DNA of 14,357 bases, taken from the NCBI GenBank assembly GCA_002501285.1, contig DLSG01000066.1, forward strand, positions 1-14,357. The letters are read 5' to 3'. The position numbers were made by a program, and so were the translations under genes. Origin of the DNA: Christensenella sp. UBA7868 (GTDB taxonomy: Bacteria > Bacillota > Clostridia > Christensenellales > UBA1242). The notes below the pieces were generated by a model, which saw nothing but the letters and a program-made list of their open reading frames with translations, was not told where the DNA came from and did not search any database. Shown here one piece after another: positions 1 through 4,047 of the stretch; the stretch's first letter is position 1; the number at the start of each line of letters is the position of its first letter.

Positions 1-24
1 TGCTTATATAAAACTTTTTAAAAT

Positions 25-51
25 AAAACTGGTCAACTGGCCAGTTTTTTT
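25..51 (+). terminator. Intrinsic terminator of an upstream gene outside the window
   Basis: AAAACTGG (25-32) and CCAGTTTT (41-48) form an 8-bp perfect stem around an 8-nt loop, followed by a T run to 51. It sits only about 20 nt before the start codon at 71, so it could also act as an attenuator in the leader of that gene if transcription starts to the left of it. Termination of the preceding gene is the simpler reading. Confidence 0.75.
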
Positions 52-70
52 GTTTTAAAAAGGATAGGTC

Positions 71-1285
71 ATGGAGAAAAAAAGAAAAAAGATTAATGTA
101 AAATTTATAGTTTTAATAATATCATTAGTAGTATTTTTAAGCGTGTCGGTTTTAACTTTTGCTTTTTTCACCGATAGTAAATCTTATAATGGGAATTTAA
201 CTTTTGGCGAATTAAAACTAAAAGTATCAGGAGATAGCGTAACGCAAAATTCTCAAACACTTTTGTTTGATACGGCAAGAAAATTTTATAACGATTCTAC
301 ATGGACTGGTAAATATATGCCTGGAGATACAATAAATATAAAACTAAAAGTTGGGCTAGAAGACGGAAGCGAGCCAGCGTATTATCTTGTTCAAATTTCG
401 GATAACAAAAATGTTTTTGAAAATGCTTTTTATTACAGTCAAGACGGAACAAATATTTATGTAAACAACGGACAAAAGATATATAAACAAGGAACTACGA
501 CCGCTGTTACAACTCCAATCATTGGTAAAATATTGTCCGCTGGCGATAGTAACGCACATAGTTTAACAATAAGCGCTAAAATAAGTGAAGATTTTGAAAG
601 TCAAGGCGTTGTAACCACAGTTTATTGCAATATTTATGCAGTGCAAAGAGCAAACTTGGAAGAAAAATCTGCATTAAGTGAACTTTTAATAGGCGCAAGT
701 GAAGATAAAAAAGTTTATACAAAATTAAACTATCTTGAATCTACGGGGACGCAATGGATTGATACTAAATATGTTTATAAAACAGAACCAAAAATTGAAA
801 TGGAATTTAATCCAACAATGGCAAAAGATATGTTTCTTGCTGGTGTTCGAGTAGATAATGGTGTTAATTCAAAATTTGTTTATAATCCTACTATGACTAA
901 TGCGTCAGGTAATGGTGCAGCGAATTATATGTATGGAGAAGCCAGTTGGAAAAAAATGCCATCAACTTCATTGAAACTTAATGAATGGATAAAAATTTCT
1001 TTTGGAAAGATTTATAAAGAAAATGATAAGGTTATTAACACTATTACAGAAACCTATGATTTTTCTACAAACACTTTTCCTATTTATTTGTTTCACGCTA
1101 ATGGAGGCGGCCAACAATATGGAAGCGGAGTTAAAATGAAATATTGTGACATTTTTGATGGAGATGTTTTAGTTAGAGAACTAATTCCAGTTTTGCGAAA
1201 TTCGGATAATAAACCAGGAATGTTTGATGCGTTGAGTGGAATTTTTTATACAAATGTAGGAAGTGGTGAATTTGTATATGCTTAA
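71..1285 (+). CDS. SipW/TasA-type secreted surface protein with C-terminal LamG-like domain
   Basis: Predicted exported 404-residue protein. A basic N-terminus (KKRKK) is followed by one hydrophobic segment at about 11-31 ending in AFFTD (31-35), the hallmark of SipW-dependent signal peptides as in TasA and camelysin. Residues about 35-200 resemble the TasA/camelysin beta-sandwich region, with the early NLTFGELKLKV pattern. From about 218 (KLNYLESTGTQWIDT) to the end is a beta-rich module of the concanavalin/LamG-like type often seen in gut Firmicute surface proteins, closing with an FYTNVGSGEF signature. There is no LPXTG motif, so it is probably released or matrix-associated, not sortase-anchored. 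A weak AGGATAGG lies just before the ATG. No promoter is clear inside the window and it may lie to the left. No SipW peptidase is encoded here. The family call comes from sequence pattern; the function as matrix or adhesin protein is inferred. Confidence 0.75.
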   Translation: MEKKRKKINVKFIVLIISLVVFLSVSVLTFAFFTDSKSYNGNLTFGELKLKVSGDSVTQNSQTLLFDTARKFYNDSTWTGKYMPGDTINIKLKVGLEDGSEPAYYLVQISDNKNVFENAFYYSQDGTNIYVNNGQKIYKQGTTTAVTTPIIGKILSAGDSNAHSLTISAKISEDFESQGVVTTVYCNIYAVQRANLEEKSALSELLIGASEDKKVYTKLNYLESTGTQWIDTKYVYKTEPKIEMEFNPTMAKDMFLAGVRVDNGVNSKFVYNPTMTNASGNGAANYMYGEASWKKMPSTSLKLNEWIKISFGKIYKENDKVINTITETYDFSTNTFPIYLFHANGGGQQYGSGVKMKYCDIFDGDVLVRELIPVLRNSDNKPGMFDALSGIFYTNVGSGEFVYA

Positions 1286-1310
1286 AAAATATTTTTTATT
1301 AGTAAAATTG

Positions 1311-1338
1311 TTGACAAATTTTTAAATTTGAATATAAT
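1311..1338 (+). promoter_or_regulatory. Sigma-A type promoter of rpsU
   Basis: A perfect -35 TTGACA (1311-1316) and perfect -10 TATAAT (1333-1338) are separated by 16 nt. The expected transcription start near 1345 leaves a leader of about 27 nt before the TTG start of rpsU. The promoter begins 25 nt after the stop of the surface-protein gene, so rpsU is an independent unit. Confidence 0.85.
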
Positions 1339-1354
1339 ATAGTTAGTTTATGTT

Positions 1355-1362
1355 AAAGGTGG
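1355..1362 (+). promoter_or_regulatory. Ribosome binding site that decides the rpsU start
   Basis: AAAGGTGG at 1355-1362 directly abuts the GTG at 1363, which is too close for initiation there. It lies 9 nt before the in-frame TTG at 1372, a normal spacing. This favours TTG as the true start. Confidence 0.7.
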
Positions 1363-1371
1363 GTGAAGAAG

Positions 1372-1548
1372 TTGTCAGTAGTTAAAGTTGGCGAAAACGA
1401 AAGCGTTGAAAGCGCTATTAAGCGTTTTAAAAGAAAATGTCAAAAAGACGGCATTATTGGTGATTTAAGAAAAAAAGAATTTTACGAAAAACCAAGTGTT
1501 AAAAGAAAGAAAAAAGCTGAAAACGCTAGAAAAAGAAATATTAAATAG
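1372..1548 (+). CDS. rpsU: 30S ribosomal protein bS21
   Basis: Small-subunit ribosomal protein bS21, which binds near the 3' end of 16S rRNA and takes part in translation initiation. With a TTG start at 1372 the product is 58 residues beginning MSVVKVGENES, matching the family N-terminus (short strand, then ENES) and usual length. It continues with the conserved SAIKRFKRKCQKDGI segment and a very basic Lys/Arg tail. An in-frame GTG at 1363 would add three residues (MKK, with the TTG then read as Leu), but it touches the Shine-Dalgarno sequence. The gene has its own promoter and terminator, a monocistronic arrangement. Family identity is secure; the start is inferred from spacing and the family N-terminus. 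Confidence 0.93.
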   Translation: MSVVKVGENESVESAIKRFKRKCQKDGIIGDLRKKEFYEKPSVKRKKKAENARKRNIK

Positions 1549-1552
1549 TTTT

Positions 1553-1583
1553 AAAAAACACATCAATTTGATGTGTTTTTTTA
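1553..1583 (+). terminator. Intrinsic terminator of rpsU
   Basis: AAAAAACACATC (1553-1564) pairs with GATGTGTTTTTT (1570-1581) around a 5-nt loop, five nucleotides after the rpsU stop, followed by a T-rich stretch. The A run on the left means it could also stop minus-strand transcription. Confidence 0.9.
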
Positions 1584-1689
1584 TTTTTATTTTACTTTAA
1601 ATTCAAAAATATAGCACACTTATAAAAAACAAGAAAAAATTGAAAATAAAGGGTTTTATAAAGTTTTAAATTTAACCGAAAATAAAAAT

Positions 1690-1715
1690 GTTGAAAAATT
1701 GAGTTGAAAAATTGA
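1690..1715. repeat. Perfect tandem duplication of a 13-bp unit
   Basis: GTTGAAAAATTGA occurs twice in direct succession (1690-1702 and 1703-1715) without mismatch. A TATAAT lies right after it (1717-1722), but no -35 box stands at proper spacing. It may be a small slippage duplication; a regulatory role is only a possibility. Confidence 0.75.
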
Positions 1716-1785
1716 ATATAATTAAAGAAATTATAGAATTGACAATTAAAAAAATAAAAATTTTTTTAAAATTATTAAATTTGTT

Positions 1786-1813
1786 TTGTTTTTTATATTT
1801 TTTGTGGTATAAT
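1786..1813 (+). promoter_or_regulatory. Candidate extended -10 promoter in the gap
   Basis: TGGTATAAT (1805-1813) is a perfect extended -10. TTGTTT at 1786-1791 can serve as -35 with a 16-nt spacer. Transcription would begin near 1820, inside the left arm of the hairpin that follows. No gene lies downstream on this strand until 2910. In sequence this AT-rich, a chance match remains possible. Confidence 0.45.
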
Positions 1814-1817
1814 AATT

Positions 1818-1853
1818 AAATAGATGAGTGAAATATTTGCTCATCTATTTTTT
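1818..1853 (+). terminator. Hairpin with T tract directly after the candidate promoter
   Basis: AAATAGATGAG (1818-1828) and CTCATCTATTT (1840-1850) are perfect 11-bp complements around an 11-nt loop, ending in a T run to 1853. It has intrinsic-terminator form on the plus strand. The rpsU terminator is about 260 nt upstream, so this one serves no obvious gene. Confidence 0.65.
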
Positions 1854-1862
1854 ATTCAAAAA

Positions 1863-1900
1863 AATGAATAATTATAAATATTTTATTATAATTATTCATT
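1863..1900 (-). terminator. 15-bp AT-rich inverted repeat, candidate minus-strand terminator
   Basis: The arms 1863-1877 and 1886-1900 are perfect 15-bp complements with an 8-nt loop. Read on the minus strand the hairpin is followed by a run of seven T (complement of the A run at about 1858-1864). It lies about 115 nt past the stop of the minus-strand NADAR gene and could end that transcript. The stem is nearly all A-T, so its strength is uncertain. Confidence 0.5.
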
Positions 1901-2013
1901 CAATTTACAATTTCATTTGATTAATAAGAGTTTTTGACTTTTTCGAGTTTTTAAGTTTTTTTATTTTATAAAATATATTAATTTTAAAAATCCATTAAAA
2001 TAAAAATTATTGA

Positions 2014-2634
2014 TTAACTTTTTACATAACCTTCTAACACAAGTTTTTGAAGGGCATATAATCTACATTCATATTCATATCTTGTCAAAACTGTTTCATT
2101 TGGGTCAGTTCTTCCTATGTGGTGAAGGAGATATTTATTTCCAGCCGACTTTATTGCTCTTTTATAAAGTGGATTTTTTAAACAAGATAGGTAAAGGTCA
2201 TCTAGAAAGTTTTGATAATCTTCACTTTGTCTAACTATTTCTTTTCCCCAAAAATAAAGTTTTCCAGAGTTTCCCCAAAAATCGAAAATGTTTGATGCAC
2301 GAGTATGATAGGCGTCAACACCAGCATAATTAAAAACTAATTTTTGAGTTTTTTTATCTTTATATTTTATCCCTTGAAGAACACTTTCTATTGAACTAAC
2401 TTTTTTACCCTTAAATCTAAATTTGTAAGGGTATAGGTTTGATAGTACTCGAGAAATTGAATTTCTTGAAGAATATTTTATCTCAATATATTTTTCACCT
2501 TCCCAAGATGTAACTCCATTTTCGTCCTCTAAAATTTCATCATCAAAATAAATGCAGTTGTTTTTTGTGGATAGTTCTTTCATTTTAAATTCTTGTTTAA
2601 ATTCTTTAAATTTTTGCTTGATATTTTTATTCAT
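2014..2634 (-). CDS. NADAR (YbiA/DUF1768-like) family protein
   Basis: 206 residues. After a charged, Lys-rich N-terminal stretch (1-22), residues about 60-200 follow the NADAR fold pattern: LSNLYPY (64-70), SIESVLQ with Glu83 and Gln87, Trp120 and Trp129 in a FWG...YFWGK region, NP (154-155), GN (165-166), then HIGRTDPNETVLT (172-184). Known members cleave N-glycosidic bonds: YbiA acts on damage intermediates of riboflavin synthesis, and other NADAR proteins are reported to remove ADP-ribose from guanine bases, sometimes paired with DarT toxins. Which applies here cannot be told from sequence. No DarT or riboflavin gene is adjacent. AAAAAGGGG (minus strand, 2650-2642) seven bases upstream supports the start at 2634. 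The gene is monocistronic and convergent to rpsU. Family membership is strong; the substrate is unknown. Confidence 0.8.
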   Translation of the reverse strand: MNKNIKQKFKEFKQEFKMKELSTKNNCIYFDDEILEDENGVTSWEGEKYIEIKYSSRNSISRVLSNLYPYKFRFKGKKVSSIESVLQGIKYKDKKTQKLVFNYAGVDAYHTRASNIFDFWGNSGKLYFWGKEIVRQSEDYQNFLDDLYLSCLKNPLYKRAIKSAGNKYLLHHIGRTDPNETVLTRYEYECRLYALQKLVLEGYVKS

Positions 2635-2658
2635 TTTTATGCCCCTTTTTATTTGTTT

Positions 2659-2687
2659 ATTATATCAAAAAGTTCAAAATACTACAA
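2659..2687 (-). promoter_or_regulatory. Promoter of the NADAR gene
   Basis: On the minus strand TTGTAG (2687-2682) and TATAAT (2664-2659) stand 17 nt apart, with TGA before the -10 giving an extended -10 TGATATAAT. The predicted start near 2652 gives a leader of about 18 nt that carries the Shine-Dalgarno sequence. Confidence 0.8.
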
Positions 2688-2743
2688 AAAATTTTTTAGG
2701 AATTTTGTTGAAAAACATTTTATTTAATAAAACAATTAAAGAT

Positions 2744-2773
2744 TTGATAAATTTTTATAGGTTTTGATAAAAT
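2744..2773 (+). promoter_or_regulatory. Possible promoter for the 133-residue protein gene
   Basis: TTGATA (2744-2749) and TGATAAAAT (2765-2773, one mismatch in the -10) are spaced 18 nt apart. It would give a leader of about 130 nt. TATAAT at 2869-2874 is a nearer alternative, but it lacks a recognisable -35. Confidence 0.35.
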
Positions 2774-2909
2774 AAAACCGATTTTTATTTTTTAATAAAA
2801 CTTTTGTTCTATAAAATGGTGTTTTTAACTTATTTTGCGTTTAGGCACATTTTTATTAATTTTCATTTTATAATTTTTATGTTTTAAAAACAAAAGGAGA
2901 AAAAGAAAA

Positions 2910-3311
2910 ATGAAAAACAAAAACAAAAGTGTACTTAAAGAATTAATTCAAAGTGCAAAGGAAAGACTAAAACATCACGATTATGGTTCGGTTGATTACA
3001 ACAGGGAGAGCATCAAACAAGATAAGAGGAAAACTAATCATGTTTTGAGATTGCTTGCAAGTAATGAATTTAAAAGAGCGGATATAATTGTAAAACCAAT
3101 TTCAACAAAGGAAGATGAAATTTTTAACAAAAAAGTTATCGAACTTTTAACTAATAATCCAAACACAACAAGTCCTCTTGCAGAACTGATCGACATTAAT
3201 AAATACAAAAATTTATCAGACATCGACAAACAAGATTATATTTTAACAGTAAGCGAAAAGTATTGTAAAATAAAACAAGAATTTGAACATAAAATGGCGT
3301 CCAAAATTTAA
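2910..3311 (+). CDS. Hypothetical protein, 133 residues
   Basis: I do not recognise a family with known function. The product is highly charged and soluble, with no signal peptide or membrane segment. Residues 1-21 and about 103-130 look helical (NKSVLKELIQSAKERL; DKQDYILTVSEKY), the latter amphipathic. A central segment (59-95) is less charged and includes TTSPLAELID. AAAAGGAG at 2892-2899, ten nucleotides before the ATG, is a good ribosome binding site and supports the start. It is divergent from the NADAR gene, with about 275 nt between the two starts, and precedes the CrtO-like gene, which has its own promoter. Codon use resembles its neighbours, so this is probably a real gene. A functional link with NADAR is possible from position only and is not shown by the sequence. 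Confidence 0.7.
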   Translation: MKNKNKSVLKELIQSAKERLKHHDYGSVDYNRESIKQDKRKTNHVLRLLASNEFKRADIIVKPISTKEDEIFNKKVIELLTNNPNTTSPLAELIDINKYKNLSDIDKQDYILTVSEKYCKIKQEFEHKMASKI

Positions 3312-3327
3312 CAAATATGTAAATAAC

Positions 3328-3356
3328 TTGACAAAAAAGTAAAATACTTTTACAAT
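3328..3356 (+). promoter_or_regulatory. Strong promoter with a dyad between the boxes (CrtO-like gene)
   Basis: TTGACA (3328-3333) and TACAAT (3351-3356) are 17 nt apart. The spacer holds a dyad, AAAAGTA-AAA-TACTTTT (3335-3351), overlapped by a second, GTAAAA-TAC-TTTTAC (3339-3353). A repressor bound there would cover the core promoter, so this is a candidate operator. The predicted start near 3363 leaves a short leader with AAAAGGGG at 3370-3377. Confidence 0.8.
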
Positions 3357-3383
3357 ATATGATATATTTAAAAGGGGAAAACT

Positions 3384-3986
3384 ATGTATTTTGCTTTTGT
3401 TATTTTTTGCATATTGTGTGTTATAGCGTTAAATTTAATATTTAACTTTGCTTTAACAACGCTATTAAATTTACTTATTAGTTTTGCAATAGTTTTGTTA
3501 CCATCATTTTTTGTGGCTGTGGTGATAAGAATACTTCCAAAATCATGGTTTGATTATAATAACAAGATTTACTATGTTTCGGAAAAAGAAAAAAATATGC
3601 TTGTAAAACTTGGAATTCGCTCTTGGAAAGATAAGATTCCTGATTTAGGAAACACCGTTAAATTTAAAAAAGCAAAACTTGAAGACTCTAAAAACATTGA
3701 ATATTTAAAAAAATTCATTCAAGAAACCTGTTATGGTGAAATGGTTCACAAATTTTGTATATTATCGGCATTATTAAGTTTATTTTTTGTTCCAAGATAT
3801 TTAATACTACCTATGGCACTTCCAATTGCAATAGTTTATTCTTGTTTGAACATTCCATCAATTTTAATTCAAAGGTATAATAGACCACGATTAATAAAAC
3901 AATTAACAAGGCTTGAAAGGTCTAATAGAACTGTAAACAATGAAGAGAAAGAAGACATTGATGCTGGGCAAACTCAAAATGCTTAA
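3384..3986 (+). CDS. CrtO-like integral membrane acyltransferase family protein
   Basis: 200-residue membrane protein. Hydrophobic segments lie at about 2-22, 27-50, 123-136 and 139-158, with a polar C-terminal tail. Motifs recall the glycosyl-4,4'-diaponeurosporenoate acyltransferase (CrtO) family of staphyloxanthin synthesis: SWKDKIPDLG (80-89), ETCYGEMVH (114-122, with Glu114, Glu119 and His122 as candidate functional residues) and NIPSILIQRYNRPRL (156-170). That enzyme puts a fatty acyl chain on a glycosylated carotenoid in the membrane. No crtM, crtN, crtP or crtQ gene is present nearby, so the substrate here is likely something else, perhaps another glycolipid. Own promoter, AAAAGGGG six bases before the ATG, and own terminator: a single-gene unit. 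The family assignment is from remembered motifs and is moderate; the carotenoid role is doubtful. Confidence 0.65.
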   Translation: MYFAFVIFCILCVIALNLIFNFALTTLLNLLISFAIVLLPSFFVAVVIRILPKSWFDYNNKIYYVSEKEKNMLVKLGIRSWKDKIPDLGNTVKFKKAKLEDSKNIEYLKKFIQETCYGEMVHKFCILSALLSLFFVPRYLILPMALPIAIVYSCLNIPSILIQRYNRPRLIKQLTRLERSNRTVNNEEKEDIDAGQTQNA

Positions 3987-3992
3987 AAAAAT

Positions 3993-4023
3993 AAAAAAGA
4001 TATTTTAAAAAATATCTTTTTTT
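3993..4023 (+). terminator. Intrinsic terminator of the CrtO-like gene
   Basis: AAAAAAGATATT (3993-4004) pairs with AATATCTTTTTT (4011-4022) around a 6-nt A/T loop, beginning six bases after the stop codon, with a T run. It ends about 12 bases before the pcrA -10 box, so the two units are packed back to back. Confidence 0.88.
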
Positions 4024-4032
4024 GTTTATTTG

Positions 4033-4041
4033 TGATATAAT
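4033..4041 (+). promoter_or_regulatory. Extended -10 promoter of pcrA, leaderless configuration
   Basis: TGATATAAT (4033-4041) is a perfect extended -10, the same motif as before the NADAR gene and gatC. No -35 match lies 16-18 nt upstream, where the preceding terminator sits. A start 7 nt past the -10 falls at 4048, the A of the pcrA ATG. No Shine-Dalgarno sequence precedes that ATG, so a leaderless mRNA is predicted. Confidence 0.65.
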
Positions 4042-4047
4042 TAAACC

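Larger units (their letters stand above)
1584..2013. other. AT-rich intergenic region without a gene
   Basis: No credible coding sequence or structured RNA is recognised in these 430 bases between the rpsU terminator and the end of the convergent NADAR gene. Supported elements inside it are a 13-bp tandem duplication (1690-1715), a promoter-like element (1786-1813), a hairpin terminator (1818-1853) and a 15-bp perfect inverted repeat (1863-1900). The remainder is low-complexity A/T sequence. Confidence 0.7.

Noticed and set aside
1284..1300. AAAAAATATTTTTT after the surface-protein stop as terminator
   Set aside because: It is a pure A/T palindrome without loop or G-C pairs, so it is too weak to call.
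1690..1900. Repeats in the gap considered as a CRISPR array or replication origin
   Set aside because: Only one 13-bp tandem pair and unrelated hairpins are present, without regular spacers, and there is no DnaA-box cluster or dnaA/dnaN context.
2010..2767. Plus-strand frames of 74 and 71 residues (2010-2234, 2552-2767)
   Set aside because: They lie opposite or across the well-supported NADAR gene, lack ribosome binding sites and have Phe/Leu/Ile-rich composition expected from antisense of an AT-rich gene.
2910..3311. The 133-residue protein as a DarT-like toxin paired with NADAR
   Set aside because: No ADP-ribosyltransferase motif is visible, the protein is short and Lys/Glu-rich, and the two genes are divergent with separate promoters.
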